DNA of 64,000 nt. Origin: Bacteroidales bacterium. Lineage in GTDB: Bacteria > Bacteroidota > Bacteroidia > Bacteroidales > Muribaculaceae. Below the pieces are notes generated by a model. That model did not search any database. It had not been told where the DNA came from and saw nothing but the letters and a program-made list of their open reading frames with translations. Position 1 is the stretch's first letter, and the number at the start of each line of letters is the position of its first letter. The position numbers were made by a program, and so were the translations under genes. The stretch covers positions 1-64,000 of the forward strand of contig SUXI01000004.1 of assembly GCA_015060975.1 (NCBI GenBank), given 5' to 3'. Below are positions 52,202 to 62,809 of the stretch, in pieces.

Positions 52202-53137
52202 ATGTTACCACCATTTAAAGTTTTTGCAGGTCGTAAATCTCGTTATATGGCTGAGGAAATCTGCAAGGATTTAGGAGTTCAACTCGGAAAAATGAATACA
52301 CAACAATTTGCCGATGGTGAATTTGAAGTGTGCTTTGAAGAATCTATTCGCGGTTGTGAAGTATATTTAGTGCAATCAACATTCCCAAATACCGACAATT
52401 TAATGGAATTGTTGTTAATGATTGATGCGGCTAAACGTGCTTCAGCTAAATCTATTATAGCAGTAATGCCTTATTTTGGTTGGGCTCGTCAAGATCGCAA
52501 AGATAAACCGCGTGTATCAATTGCGGCTAAATTGGTTGCAGATTTATTAAGTACAGCCGGTGTTGATCGAGTTATTACAATGGATTTACACGCCGACCAA
52601 ATTCAAGGATTTTTTAATGTGCCGGTTGATCATCTTTATGCATCTTCGGTATTTATACCATATATTCAATCTTTAAAACTCGAGGATATGGTTATTGCAA
52701 CACCCGATGTTGGAGGTGCAAAACGAGCTAATAGTTATGCTAAATACTTGGATCTTCCATTAGTATTATGTCATAAACAACGAGCTAAAGCAAATGTCGT
52801 GGCAAATATGACTGTTATAGGTGACGTAAAAGATAAAAATGTTATCCTTGTGGACGATATGGTTGACACAGCCGGTACAATTACCAAAGCTGCAGACTTA
52901 ATGATGGCTAATGGCGCTAAATCTGTTCGCGCATTGTGTTCACATGCAATAATGAGTGACCCTGCATCAGAACGAGTTGATAATTGTGGAATGACTGAAA
53001 TGATTTTTACTAATAGTATTCCATTTGAAAAAGATTGCAAAAAAGCTACGATTCTCAGTGTAGCACATTTATTTGCTGATACTATTCGCAGAGTTCATGA
53101 AAATGAATCAATCTCATCACAGTATTTAATAAAATAA
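52202..53137 (+). CDS. prs: Ribose-phosphate pyrophosphokinase
   Basis: FADGEFEVCFEESIRG; MDLHADQIQGFFNVPVDHLYAS; VILVDDMVDTAGTITKAADLM. Confidence 0.96.
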   Translation: MLPPFKVFAGRKSRYMAEEICKDLGVQLGKMNTQQFADGEFEVCFEESIRGCEVYLVQSTFPNTDNLMELLLMIDAAKRASAKSIIAVMPYFGWARQDRKDKPRVSIAAKLVADLLSTAGVDRVITMDLHADQIQGFFNVPVDHLYASSVFIPYIQSLKLEDMVIATPDVGGAKRANSYAKYLDLPLVLCHKQRAKANVVANMTVIGDVKDKNVILVDDMVDTAGTITKAADLMMANGAKSVRALCSHAIMSDPASERVDNCGMTEMIFTNSIPFEKDCKKATILSVAHLFADTIRRVHENESISSQYLIK

Positions 53138-53150
53138 GTAAACTCTTATA

Positions 53151-53196
53151 ATATAATTAAGGGTGGTATTCACAAGATTACCACCCTTAATTATAT
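53151..53196. terminator. Bidirectional terminator between prs and the porin
   Basis: ATATAATTAAGGGTGGTA-ttcacaagat-TACCACCCTTAATTATAT perfect 18-bp stem between convergent genes. Confidence 0.88.
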
Positions 53197-53199
53197 ATT

Positions 53200-55164
53200 C
53201 TAATTCGCTAAATCTACCGATATTCCAATTTGAAATTTACGAGGATTTAAAGGGTAATGTGGCATTGAGAAATAATTATTATCAAACCATCCTTGATTTA
53301 TGTGGCTAAATAACACATAGAATCTTGTTTTGCTTAACTTCATATTGATATAAGCGTTCATAAACGGATAATTGCCAATTTCTATTTCATTTTGGTTATA
53401 AAAACTCATTGTAGCCGGTTGATATGCTACACTCTTATATTTTGTGTAATAGTCACAATCAATACCACATTGCACATCTAAAACTTTTGCAACCTTAAAT
53501 AATAAATATAGATTTGAGTAAATGGCAAAGCTTGGAATGGGGATAACTTGCTCATTGCTTGTGGTTTGATATGTAAGTTTGTTATCCCAATTTAATATGC
53601 CTAATTTTAGGCTTTGTTGTAATGAAGCGCTAAAAACTTGCACATTTCCATCATGTTGTACAGGTAAGCACTGATCATTAAAATAGATATGGTTTTCAAT
53701 ATTTTCCACACCCACACTTAACACAGAACCGGTGTGAGGAATGTCTAATTTACCTCCTAAACGATAATTTCTCGTTTTCGCAAAATCATTATTCCAAATA
53801 AAATGATTTGACACATATTGTTTCATCAAATAAGGTGCTTCCTCATTTTTCAGCCACCCGTTTCCTGTTATTTTAACGGTGTCGCCAAAAAGTTTAAATC
53901 GAGTTGTCACATCGCCTTTAATGTCAATATCTCCTATAACATCACCTAATACTCCAAATTTAGCGGTAACATTATATCTGAGTAAGTCTCCGTGTTGTTT
54001 AGTCAATTGACCGCCAACCCAAACCAAATTTTCTTTTTTATTGGAAGGAATTGTATTCAAGTCAAACGGGAATGGTGTTAATTTATCTGCACCATCTATT
54101 CCCGGCACGATAGAGTCTGACATTTGATTGTATTTGCGAATCTGGTGAGTAATAAATGCTGACAAACCGGCTTTAGCATATCTGTGGAATCCTTCGAGCA
54201 ATGATATTCCAAAAGTATTTGATAATGACCAATATGAGGTCTCATCGATAGTTTTAGATGCATTTAAATATGTGTTGCTGAAAAATTTTGAGTTTTCACT
54301 TGAAACTGAACTGCGGAATATATGGCTATTATTTTTAAAATTAAGGGTCCATACAAAACTTGTTACCGGAATATATTTACGGCTAATTATGCTGTCGCCC
54401 ACTTTTTCTTCATCCCAATATCCTAATTTATACCGGTTATTAATATATAAATCTGTACCTTTTAACCGAGTATGGGCATCTGATAAATTTGTTGGAATAT
54501 TTTTTGTATCAACCGATGTTGAACCTCCTTGTACTTCAGCCGGGTCGGTTATATAACGGTCATCTGTGATACCGCCATTCTCTTTATTAAGCAGATTATA
54601 GTGATAAAAATATGCTTGCAACTCATAACGGTCACCTATATAAGACCCTGACGCTCCCCATGTCAGGTCTTTTGTTGCTTGATAATTATAACTTCCTTTT
54701 GAATAGAGATAATCAAGCATTGCGCCAACTTGAGTACGCTTGTTGATATTTCCTGAAAAAGTCGCTTCAAGTCTATCTTGAGCGGTTTCTTTCCCTCCGC
54801 CGGTATTGTATGACAGTAATGTCATAGGCATTGGAGTGTTATAAAATTTCAATGTTGAAGAATTAGGCAACCATACCGACAATGCATCTCTAAAAAAGAA
54901 ATCACTTATTGGCTTACGGTCAAAATATATCATATTAAGTCCTTCTGCGCCAAGATTGCCGGTTGTTGCAAAGGCAGAAGATACATCTGATGGAACCGAT
55001 CTTAGATAATAATTATGTAACAATGTGTCAATAGATGCCACTTTGCGTAATCCTAATGGGTCTATAACAGTCCAAGCTGTAGGATTTACAACAAGAATGC
55101 TGTCACTAGCATATATTTGCGGTATTGACAGCGAAATGAATAAAGCTATTAAAAAATTTCTCAT
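53200..55164 (-). CDS. Porin_10-like putative outer-membrane porin
   Basis: Signal peptide MRNFLIALFISLSIPQIYA; beta-strand-rich sequence with DTLLHNYYLRSVPSDVSSAFATTGNLGAEGLNMIYF; start revised to the internal Met. Confidence 0.75.
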   Translation of the reverse strand: MRNFLIALFISLSIPQIYASDSILVVNPTAWTVIDPLGLRKVASIDTLLHNYYLRSVPSDVSSAFATTGNLGAEGLNMIYFDRKPISDFFFRDALSVWLPNSSTLKFYNTPMPMTLLSYNTGGGKETAQDRLEATFSGNINKRTQVGAMLDYLYSKGSYNYQATKDLTWGASGSYIGDRYELQAYFYHYNLLNKENGGITDDRYITDPAEVQGGSTSVDTKNIPTNLSDAHTRLKGTDLYINNRYKLGYWDEEKVGDSIISRKYIPVTSFVWTLNFKNNSHIFRSSVSSENSKFFSNTYLNASKTIDETSYWSLSNTFGISLLEGFHRYAKAGLSAFITHQIRKYNQMSDSIVPGIDGADKLTPFPFDLNTIPSNKKENLVWVGGQLTKQHGDLLRYNVTAKFGVLGDVIGDIDIKGDVTTRFKLFGDTVKITGNGWLKNEEAPYLMKQYVSNHFIWNNDFAKTRNYRLGGKLDIPHTGSVLSVGVENIENHIYFNDQCLPVQHDGNVQVFSASLQQSLKLGILNWDNKLTYQTTSNEQVIPIPSFAIYSNLYLLFKVAKVLDVQCGIDCDYYTKYKSVAYQPATMSFYNQNEIEIGNYPFMNAYINMKLSKTRFYVLFSHINQGWFDNNYFSMPHYPLNPRKFQIGISVDLAN

Positions 55165-55237
55165 TATGTTTACAAAGTTACATAATTTAATGTATATAAA
55201 ACGCAATTAAATGTGTTTTAACTCTAAAAGCCGAAAA

Positions 55238-55267
55238 AGAGCCATTGTAAATTTAACAATAGCTCTT
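55238..55267 (-). terminator. Terminator of the S9 peptidase gene
   Basis: AAGAGCcATTGT-aaattta-ACAATaGCTCTT stem with a single mismatch. Confidence 0.65.
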
Positions 55268-55287
55268 ACATTGTACATTTATAACTA

Positions 55288-57384
55288 TTAATTATTCTCT
55301 TGGGGTTTTAACCATTTGTCAAACCAACGGAAGAATAATCTTTGCCACATCACGGCATTTTGAGGTTTGAGAATCCAGTGATTTTCGTCGGGATAAATAA
55401 CCATTTCAGCCGGGATCCCACGAAGTTTTGCGGCATTAAAAGCTTGCATACCCTGTGATGCAAGAATGCGGAAGTCATATTCACCATGCGAAATCATAAT
55501 AGGTGCTGTCCACTTGTCAACATACTTGTGAGGCGATTGGCTGAATGTGCGTTGTGCTACTTCATTGTCTTTATCCCAGAACGGACCACCCAAATCCCAA
55601 TTTGCAAACCACATTTCTTCAGTCTCAAGATATTGGGCTTCAGTATTGAATATACCGGCATGAGCAAAAAGTGCGGCAAAACGATTGTCGTGATTACCTG
55701 CCAGCCAATAAACCGAGAAACCACCATAGCTTGCACCTGTTGCGCCAATATGGTCAGCATCGATAAATGGTTCTTTCTTCATTTCATCTACAGCCGAAAG
55801 ATAATCTTTCATATTTTGACCACCATAGTCGCCCGAAATTTGTTCATTCCATTCGGTGCCAAATCCGGGAAGCCCACGACGGTTAGGAGCAATAACCACA
55901 TATCCGTTGGCAGCCATTAATGCAAAATTCCATCGATAGCTCCAGAATTGGCTCACTGCTTGTTGTGGCCCGCCTTGACAATAGAGAATGGCAGGATATT
56001 TTTTGTTCTTGTCAAAGTTTTGAGGATAAATAATCCAAGTGGTCATTTGCTTGCCATCAGTTGTTGGAATAAGTCGTTTTTCAACTGTTGGCATTGTCAA
56101 TTGGGCAAAAATATCATCATTAACATTCGATATTTTTGTCGCAACGCTATCATTGACAATAAAAATTTCATTGGGATAAAGCATTGAATGATTTGTCGCA
56201 ACTAAAGTTTTTTCATCAATAGGAATTATATCGACATAGTCAGCGACACCCCCTGCAACCTCTTTTACTTCGTTGTTTTTAAGATCAATGTTAAATACCG
56301 GGGTTACACCTTGATGATGAGCTATGAAAAAGATTGAATTACTATTAGGACTCCATGCCATGCTATTTACTGTATAATCCCAATCTTTAGTCAAATCAGT
56401 TTTTTCGCCGGTTTCGCGGTTAAGAATGAATATACGATTTTTATCCGACTCATAACCATCTTTTTCCATACTCAACCAAGCTACATACTTACCATTGGGA
56501 GAATATGAAGGATTTGTATCATAGCCCATCATTCCCTCAGTGAGATTAGTTGTCGTTTTTGCTTCAAGATTATATAAATATAAATCGCTATTAGTCGATT
56601 CGGCATATTCCTTACCAGTCTTTTTGCGAGATACATAGATAAGTTCTTTTCCATCGGGCGACCATGCAAACGATTCAATCCCCCCAAAAGGCTTCATCGG
56701 AGACTCATATGGCTCACCTTCCATAATATCAATAATATTTGCAAGTTCCAAACCATTAAAATCCGCCACAAATGGGTGGGGGATTTCTTTTACCCATTCG
56801 TCCCAATGTTTATACATCAAGTCATTCACCACTATACCGGTTGCCTTGGGTAAATCTGAATAAATATCTTGGGCTGTTGTTGTTGATTTTATATTTGAAA
56901 TAAACACTATCTTCTTTTCATCGGGCGAAAGTAAAAAACCATTAACGCCTTTCTCAACATTGCTCACCATTTTGCGGTCACTGCCATCGGCATTCATAGT
57001 CCACATCTGCATCACACCTTCATCATTGGGATATAGGAATGCTATTTTATTCCCATCTTCAATCCACACTGCATTTGATTCGCTTTTAGGAGTCTTTGTG
57101 ATGCGGGTATTTTCAGTGCCATCAATATTTATAACATAGAGATCATTGTTACTGCGATTTTCTTCCACGCTTTCGTATGAAATACCATAAAGCACCTTTT
57201 TCTTGTCGGGAGAAAGAGTAGGGGACGACACCCTTCCGAGTGCTTGTAAAGCCTCTATATTAAAAACACCGTTTTCACTCTTAAACTCAGGTTTATCAAT
57301 AACCTTTTCATCAGTCGATGCAACATTGCACGAAGTTGCCAAAAGCACAGCCGTTGACATCATAATTGGTTTGAATATATTCAT
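55288..57384 (-). CDS. S9 family prolyl-oligopeptidase/dipeptidyl-peptidase-like lipoprotein
   Basis: Beta-propeller WSPDGKELIYVS repeats; GATGASYGGFSVYWLAGNHDNRF nucleophile; SHGEYDFRI; DENHWI; lipobox LLATSC; start revised to 57384. Confidence 0.88.
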   Translation of the reverse strand: MNIFKPIMMSTAVLLATSCNVASTDEKVIDKPEFKSENGVFNIEALQALGRVSSPTLSPDKKKVLYGISYESVEENRSNNDLYVINIDGTENTRITKTPKSESNAVWIEDGNKIAFLYPNDEGVMQMWTMNADGSDRKMVSNVEKGVNGFLLSPDEKKIVFISNIKSTTTAQDIYSDLPKATGIVVNDLMYKHWDEWVKEIPHPFVADFNGLELANIIDIMEGEPYESPMKPFGGIESFAWSPDGKELIYVSRKKTGKEYAESTNSDLYLYNLEAKTTTNLTEGMMGYDTNPSYSPNGKYVAWLSMEKDGYESDKNRIFILNRETGEKTDLTKDWDYTVNSMAWSPNSNSIFFIAHHQGVTPVFNIDLKNNEVKEVAGGVADYVDIIPIDEKTLVATNHSMLYPNEIFIVNDSVATKISNVNDDIFAQLTMPTVEKRLIPTTDGKQMTTWIIYPQNFDKNKKYPAILYCQGGPQQAVSQFWSYRWNFALMAANGYVVIAPNRRGLPGFGTEWNEQISGDYGGQNMKDYLSAVDEMKKEPFIDADHIGATGASYGGFSVYWLAGNHDNRFAALFAHAGIFNTEAQYLETEEMWFANWDLGGPFWDKDNEVAQRTFSQSPHKYVDKWTAPIMISHGEYDFRILASQGMQAFNAAKLRGIPAEMVIYPDENHWILKPQNAVMWQRLFFRWFDKWLKPQENN

Positions 57385-57410
57385 AAAAATTATTTTAATT
57401 GTTTTTGTCA

Positions 57411-57418
57411 CAAAGATA
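57411..57418 (-). promoter_or_regulatory. Candidate -7 box (TATCTTTG on the minus strand) for the S9 peptidase
   Basis: TAnnTTTG 27 bp upstream of the revised start. Confidence 0.4.
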
Positions 57419-57509
57419 GGGATTTTTTTGCACATATTTATGACAAAAGAAAAGATGCAATTCCATTTTCTTGGAATCACGTCTTTACAAATTTATGTAG
57501 TTCTAACTA

Positions 57510-57854
57510 ATGTGCAATGATTTGCTGCATCACTTTCACTGTAAAACCATTGACAATCACTTTGAAGAGCGGGTTAAATATAATGGGAATTTCTACAATG
57601 TTATACGAATTGCCGACAATACGTTTTCCCATAGAAACGACATTGTTACCCTTAACATCCATTTTGGGATAAAACGCAACAGAAAATATGCATTTAAGAA
57701 TAGTAAAGGATTAACAGAAGTAAATATGCTTAAAGTATTGAAGAAATATGTCCTTGTGCCGACACAGACGGTCGAAGCCTATCGAAACGCCCCATATTGG
57801 TGTGACATGAATGTGCTAGAGACAGATAAAAGTGGAGTTGTCGCTTGCAATTGA
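57510..57854 (+). CDS. Hypothetical protein, 114 aa, no recognised family
   Basis: Intact ORF not overlapping any confident gene, followed within 12 bp by a hairpin; no motif recognised. Confidence 0.35.
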   Translation: MCNDLLHHFHCKTIDNHFEERVKYNGNFYNVIRIADNTFSHRNDIVTLNIHFGIKRNRKYAFKNSKGLTEVNMLKVLKKYVLVPTQTVEAYRNAPYWCDMNVLETDKSGVVACN

Positions 57855-57865
57855 GATTATAAAAA

Positions 57866-57909
57866 AAATGTAGATGTGTCATTAATTGAATTTTGACACA
57901 TTTACATTT
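57866..57909. terminator. Terminator between the 114-aa ORF and the porin
   Basis: AAATGTAgATGTGTCA...TGACACATtTACATTT; T8 tract on the minus-strand side. Confidence 0.75.
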
Positions 57910-57957
57910 CTTAAAATCAGAAACAAAAAGATCTTCTTATAGTTTTTCGTGCAATTT

Positions 57958-59169
57958 CTAAAAAGTAAAAATAGCAGATGCTACGATGCGGTTGTTGTGA
58001 ACAGCGTTAGTATTGATGATTTTTCCGTTTTTATTATTTAAATCGCCATACCATGCAGATGTGTAATTGTATTCAATGCCAATTTTCCAATGTGGAATAT
58101 TATAGGTAATTTCGGCTGAACCGGTAAATAATTGATCTACATCAACCCCTGTGCCATACATTTTTGAAACAGCATCATTTGTACCCAAATTCTTCAGATA
58201 GCCCATAAACACCCCGACTTTCCATTTGTTGCCATATACGGCATTTATCCAAGACGAAGAATTGCGATTAGGGGTATATTTTTGTTCTCCGGTTATAGGG
58301 TCAATGGATTTTACACCATATCCCCCCAACATAGATGCCTGCGTGAGATTGGATCCTAATACACTTTTAGCGGCAAAATACCATAGAGGTGTGGTGTATT
58401 TGGCATGAATTTCATGAGAAAATGTTGAGATCCGTTCATTTACTTTATAGATGTTGTCGCCTACAGTAGCTTGTGTGCGAGGTGTAAGTGAAGTGAAATC
58501 AACACCAAAACCGGCGATTAATGAACCTTTTTTATAATCAAGTCCAATATGCAATTCAGGCACACAGCTGTTTTTCAGATATTTATTAGTTTTTCCATCA
58601 GGTCCATTTGACAAATATTGTGATTGCCATAACGCAGTGGCTGTGAATTGCAGTTTATTCTTTTTGTAGCGGAAACGCACTTGTGGCGCACGGCTGAATG
58701 GTTGATAAGGTGACCCCATGTTTAGATTCAGAATTTGTGGTGCCACTTCACCATAAAATGGATGCCATGTTTGACCAATTAATACAGATGGCGTTCCCCA
58801 ATCAAGATTAAGATATGCATGACGTAGTCGAGCTACAGATAATGTTGAGCCGGAGCCTCTAAAATCAAATTCAACTTTTGCTGTAGCATTTGCCGATGCC
58901 AATTTAATGTTTGACACGTTGAAACCTAATCGGGAATAAAGCAAATACATATTGCTATTATCATTGTCATTCAGGTCGCTGTCATTGGCATCGGGTAACA
59001 CATTTTTAGGGTAACTATAAAATAAACCGTCAACCGATTCTACATTTTCTCGACTATTATAAAAGAGGTCGGTTCTAATCTGTCCATATATGTCAAATTT
59101 TGGATTTTCCTCGCTATTTGCTATAAATGAGCAAAGTGCCGTCAGTATGATAAGAATATTTTTTTTCAT
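57958..59169 (-). CDS. Outer-membrane porin (DcaP-like)
   Basis: Signal peptide MKKNILIILTALCSFIANS; DIYGQIRTDLFYNSRENVESVDGLFYSYP; GTPSVLIGQTWHPFYGEVAPQILNLNMGSPYQPFSRAPQVRF; start revised to the internal Met. Confidence 0.75.
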   Translation of the reverse strand: MKKNILIILTALCSFIANSEENPKFDIYGQIRTDLFYNSRENVESVDGLFYSYPKNVLPDANDSDLNDNDNSNMYLLYSRLGFNVSNIKLASANATAKVEFDFRGSGSTLSVARLRHAYLNLDWGTPSVLIGQTWHPFYGEVAPQILNLNMGSPYQPFSRAPQVRFRYKKNKLQFTATALWQSQYLSNGPDGKTNKYLKNSCVPELHIGLDYKKGSLIAGFGVDFTSLTPRTQATVGDNIYKVNERISTFSHEIHAKYTTPLWYFAAKSVLGSNLTQASMLGGYGVKSIDPITGEQKYTPNRNSSSWINAVYGNKWKVGVFMGYLKNLGTNDAVSKMYGTGVDVDQLFTGSAEITYNIPHWKIGIEYNYTSAWYGDLNNKNGKIINTNAVHNNRIVASAIFTF

Positions 59170-59183
59170 TTCTACATAAATTA

Positions 59184-59219
59184 AAAAGAAGCTATCGCAA
59201 ATACACAATAGCTCCTTTT
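59184..59219 (-). terminator. Terminator of the SLC13 permease gene
   Basis: Minus strand AAAAGgAGCTAT-loop-ATAGCTtCTTTTTAATTT. Confidence 0.65.
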
Positions 59220-59233
59220 GTGATTTTTATTTA

Positions 59234-60745
59234 TTAAAGCAATCCGCTTGAGCCTAAAAATATTAGCATTGTATAACCAAATAATAGACCTATAATACCC
59301 ATTACCAGGCCAACTTTTACCATATCTTTTTGTTCTATGAGACCGGTAGCATGCGCCAATGCATTTGGGGGGGTACTGATTGGTAATACCATGCCTAAAG
59401 ACGAACCAATTGCGACACCAATAAGTAGTGTTGATACACCTCCTAAACCGTTTAACGCATCCATATTCATACCTACAACAGCAAGAATTGGCACTAACAA
59501 TGTTGCGGTAGCAGTGTGTGAGATAAAGTTGGCCATAGCATAACATATAAGACCTGAACCAATGATAACAATAACAGGAGACCAAGTGTTGAATGGTATA
59601 GCCTGAATTAAGTGAGCGGCCAATCCGGTTTGATTCAATGCCACTCCAAGTGCAAAACCACCGGCAACCATCCAAAGTACACTCCAGCTAATTTCTTCCA
59701 AATCGCGACGAGTAATAACACCGATTAAACAGAAAACCCCAACAGGTAACATTGCTACAACATTAGAATTAACCCCGGTGTATTTATCAAGAACCCATAA
59801 TAAAACGGTTAATGCAAAGATAATATATACAATTATTGAACGCCAGTCTTTTTTAGCTTCGCCCTGAATTTCAAGCACAATAGTTTTTTGTTTAAAAGGG
59901 AAAAGTTTTAATAGTAATACCCATGAGATGAGTGCCAAGACAATAGTAAATGGAATCATAAATGCCATCCATTCACCAAAACCGATTCCAAGATCCAGAC
60001 CCTCAGGGTCGTTTAGATATTTAAGCGCAATAGCGTTTGGAGGTGTACCAATAGGTGTTCCCATACCACCAATATTAGCTGCAACCGGAATCGATAAAGC
60101 CAAACCTATTTTACCTTTACCATCAGCAGGTAACGCCTTTAGAACCGGAGCCAAGAAAGTAAGCATCATTGCAGCTGTAGCAGTATTACTGAGAAACATT
60201 GAAAAAACCGATGTAACTACAATAAATCCAAGTAACACAAAACGTGATTGAGTGCCAAAAGGTTTTAACATCACACGAGCCAACATCACATCTAAACCTG
60301 TTTTTGTTGCTGCGATTGCAAGTATAAATCCGCCAATAAACAGCATAATAATTGGGTCGGCAAAGCAAGCCAACAAAGATTTATAACTAATTAGAGTCCC
60401 GAGTTGCTCTGATGGGATTCCTTCATGGAAAAACCATAATGCGCTGTCGGACGATGAAAAGAGAAGTAGCACGATAACAAATACAGATGTAGTCCATGCC
60501 GAAATTACATTAAATACCCACATTAGTGTCGCAAAAACAAAAATCGCAATAGTGCGTTGCTCCACAAGAGTTAAACCCTCTATGCCGAAACATTCAGTAG
60601 GCATAGCCCACAAAACAATTAAAGCAATTGCTGAGATAGCTAATCGAGTAATTTTTGACATCAAATTAGCATCGGACAATCGCTTTGCCATTTTGGATTG
60701 TTGGTATGACTCTACCAAATCAAAACCACGGAAATTTTTAAACAT
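59234..60745 (-). CDS. SLC13/DASS family divalent anion:Na+ symporter
   Basis: Multi-TM; MFLSNTATAAMMLTFLAPV; NIGGMGTPIGTPPNAIAL; NFISHTATATLLVPIL; PISTPPNALAHATG. Confidence 0.92.
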   Translation of the reverse strand: MFKNFRGFDLVESYQQSKMAKRLSDANLMSKITRLAISAIALIVLWAMPTECFGIEGLTLVEQRTIAIFVFATLMWVFNVISAWTTSVFVIVLLLFSSSDSALWFFHEGIPSEQLGTLISYKSLLACFADPIIMLFIGGFILAIAATKTGLDVMLARVMLKPFGTQSRFVLLGFIVVTSVFSMFLSNTATAAMMLTFLAPVLKALPADGKGKIGLALSIPVAANIGGMGTPIGTPPNAIALKYLNDPEGLDLGIGFGEWMAFMIPFTIVLALISWVLLLKLFPFKQKTIVLEIQGEAKKDWRSIIVYIIFALTVLLWVLDKYTGVNSNVVAMLPVGVFCLIGVITRRDLEEISWSVLWMVAGGFALGVALNQTGLAAHLIQAIPFNTWSPVIVIIGSGLICYAMANFISHTATATLLVPILAVVGMNMDALNGLGGVSTLLIGVAIGSSLGMVLPISTPPNALAHATGLIEQKDMVKVGLVMGIIGLLFGYTMLIFLGSSGLL

Positions 60746-60859
60746 AACTTATATAATAAAATTAATTCTAAAATTTCATAAATATATCAGATATGTTTTT
60801 TTTTTACAATAATTAGCATTGAAAAAAACAACATATTTTCACATTTTCAAAAACGAGTG

Positions 60860-60867
60860 CAAAGTTA
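60860..60867 (-). promoter_or_regulatory. Candidate -7 box (TAACTTTG on the minus strand) for the SLC13 gene
   Basis: TAnnTTTG match; weak TTTA at -33 spacing. Confidence 0.35.
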
Positions 60868-60967
60868 CAAACATTAACCCATTTATAAAAGTTTTTTTAA
60901 TTAAATGCGGTTCTGGCTTATCCTTTTTAAAGGTATTTTAACAAAGGTGCGCCAGTAATGCTTCTGC

Positions 60968-62809
60968 TTATTTTCGTGGGAATAGTTTATTTATCAAGTT
61001 ATGACGTTTGAGTTTTTTTAACGAGGAAATTATATCATGACGGTATTTAGAATCATACCAAAAAAAGTATTTGCGTTGTGCGAGTTTTTCTTCACGAGTA
61101 GTTGCTGTAAATATTTTTTCACCGGTATAGGGATGGATTCCTGTGTAATATATTTCAGTAGAAAGTGTCATAGGGGTAGGAGTAAAGTCTTGCACTTGCT
61201 CAAGATGCATATTTAAGCCTTTTATTTCTACCGCAAGCTCAGCCATATCCACTTCTCGACACCCCGGATGGCTGGATATAAAATAGGGGATAAGTTGCTG
61301 ATTCAGACTATTAACTCTATTCACTTTATCGAAAATCTTTTTGAAATCATAATATAATGAGAATGAGGGCTTACGCATAACGTCTAACACCCGAGCGCAA
61401 GTGTGCTCGGGTGCAACTTTTAACCGTCCTGACACATGATTTTTTATTAGTTCCTCATTATATTTTGCATTAATGCGATCTACATCAGCATTGCCTGTGT
61501 GATGCATAGATAAGTCATATCGCACGCCGCTACCTATAAATGATTTCTTGATTTGTGGCAATGCATCAACACTTTTGTATATATCAAGTAACTGAGCGTG
61601 ATTTGTATTTAGATTAGTGCATGGTTTTGGGTGTAAACATGATGGTTTCATACATTTCTTGCAAATGTTCAACTCCTTACCACACATCATATACATATTT
61701 GCCGATGGTCCGCCTAAATCGCTCAAATAACCTTTGAAATCGGGCATTTTGGCAATTTGTTTTACTTCTCGGAGTATTGATTCTTTGCTGCGTGAGGCAA
61801 TAAATTTACCTTGATGTGCCGATATTGTGCAAAACGCACAGCCCCCAAAACACCCACGATGCATATTAACAGAAAATTTGATCATTTCAAATGCAGGTAT
61901 CGTCTTCCCGTTATAACGAGGGTGGGGTAATCGGGTATATGGAAGATCAAAAGATGCATCTATTTGTGATGTTGTCATAGGTGGGTTCATGGGATTTACC
62001 TTGACATATTCATCTCCATGCTTTTGCCACAAAGTAGCGCCTTCATAACGATTAGATTGTTGCTCAATATGCTTAAAGTTTTGAGCTTGTGATTTTTTGT
62101 TTTTCAAGCAATCTTCAAAGCTATTTAATATAATATTATTGTCATCATAAGAAGGTACAGTATCGGATAATACAACAGTCTGCTTTACATTAGTAATTTG
62201 TGAAATAGACTCACCTTTCTCAAGACGTGCAACAACTTCTAAAATCGGCAATTCCCCCATGCCATATATAAGCATATCTATAGGTGCATCGCACAGTATA
62301 GATTTATGTAATTTATCATCCCAATAATCATAATGCGAAAGGCGACGCATTGATGCTTCAATCCCTCCTGCAATTATAGGAACATCGGGATATATTTCCT
62401 TAAGAATTTTGGAATAAACGATTGTGGGATAGTCGGGGCGCATTCCAAGACGTCCATCAGGAGTATAAGCATCGTCACTTCGCCTGCGACGATTGGCGGT
62501 ATAATGATTAACCATTGAATCCATTGCACCTGCTGAGATTCCAAAAAACAATCGAGGACGACCAATTTTTCTGAAATCACGCAAATCATCACGCCAATTT
62601 GGTTGTGGCACAATGGCAACTTTGAGTCCATGAGATTGAAGAACTCGACCGATTACTGCAGCACCAAATGATGGGTGGTCAACGTATGCATCACCTGAAA
62701 ACAAAACTACGTCAACTTCATTCCAGCCATGAGCTTTCATTTCTTTTACAGAAGTTGGCAACCAATCGGTTATCTTATATTGATTGCATAGACTGTTATT
62801 TGCTTTCAT
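60968..62809 (-). CDS. YgiQ family radical SAM protein
   Basis: [32 protein letters not shown] (CxxxCxxC); [12 protein letters not shown]; start revised to MKANNSLC. Confidence 0.9.
   Translation of the reverse strand: MKANNSLCNQYKITDWLPTSVKEMKAHGWNEVDVVLFSGDAYVDHPSFGAAVIGRVLQSHGLKVAIVPQPNWRDDLRDFRKIGRPRLFFGISAGAMDSMVNHYTANRRRRSDDAYTPDGRLGMRPDYPTIVYSKILKEIYPDVPIIAGGIEASMRRLSHYDYWDDKLHKSILCDAPIDMLIYGMGELPILEVVARLEKGESISQITNVKQTVVLSDTVPSYDDNNIILNSFEDCLKNKKSQAQNFKHIEQQSNRYEGATLWQKHGDEYVKVNPMNPPMTTSQIDASFDLPYTRLPHPRYNGKTIPAFEMIKFSVNMHRGCFGGCAFCTISAHQGKFIASRSKESILREVKQIAKMPDFKGYLSDLGGPSANMYMMCGKELNICKKCMKPSCLHPKPCTNLNTNHAQLLDIYKSVDALPQIKKSFIGSGVRYDLSMHHTGNADVDRINAKYNEELIKNHVSGRLKVAPEHTCARVLDVMRKPSFSLYYDFKKIFDKVNRVNSLNQQLIPYFISSHPGCREVDMAELAVEIKGLNMHLEQVQDFTPTPMTLSTEIYYTGIHPYTGEKIFTATTREEKLAQRKYFFWYDSKYRHDIISSLKKLKRHNLINKLFPRK

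Noticed and set aside
55486-57520. Plus-strand ORFs 55486-55920, 55948-56187 and 57203-57520
   Set aside because: Antisense to the S9 peptidase; no recognisable protein features.
59367-59373. C7 (minus-strand) tract in the SLC13 gene
   Set aside because: Encodes the conserved TPPNA motif; short and probably constraint-driven.
59181-60368. Cys/Tyr-rich ORFs 59181-59675 and 60186-60368, and plus-strand ORFs 59337-59543 and 59928-60251
   Set aside because: Alternative-frame or antisense readings of the well-supported SLC13 transporter gene.
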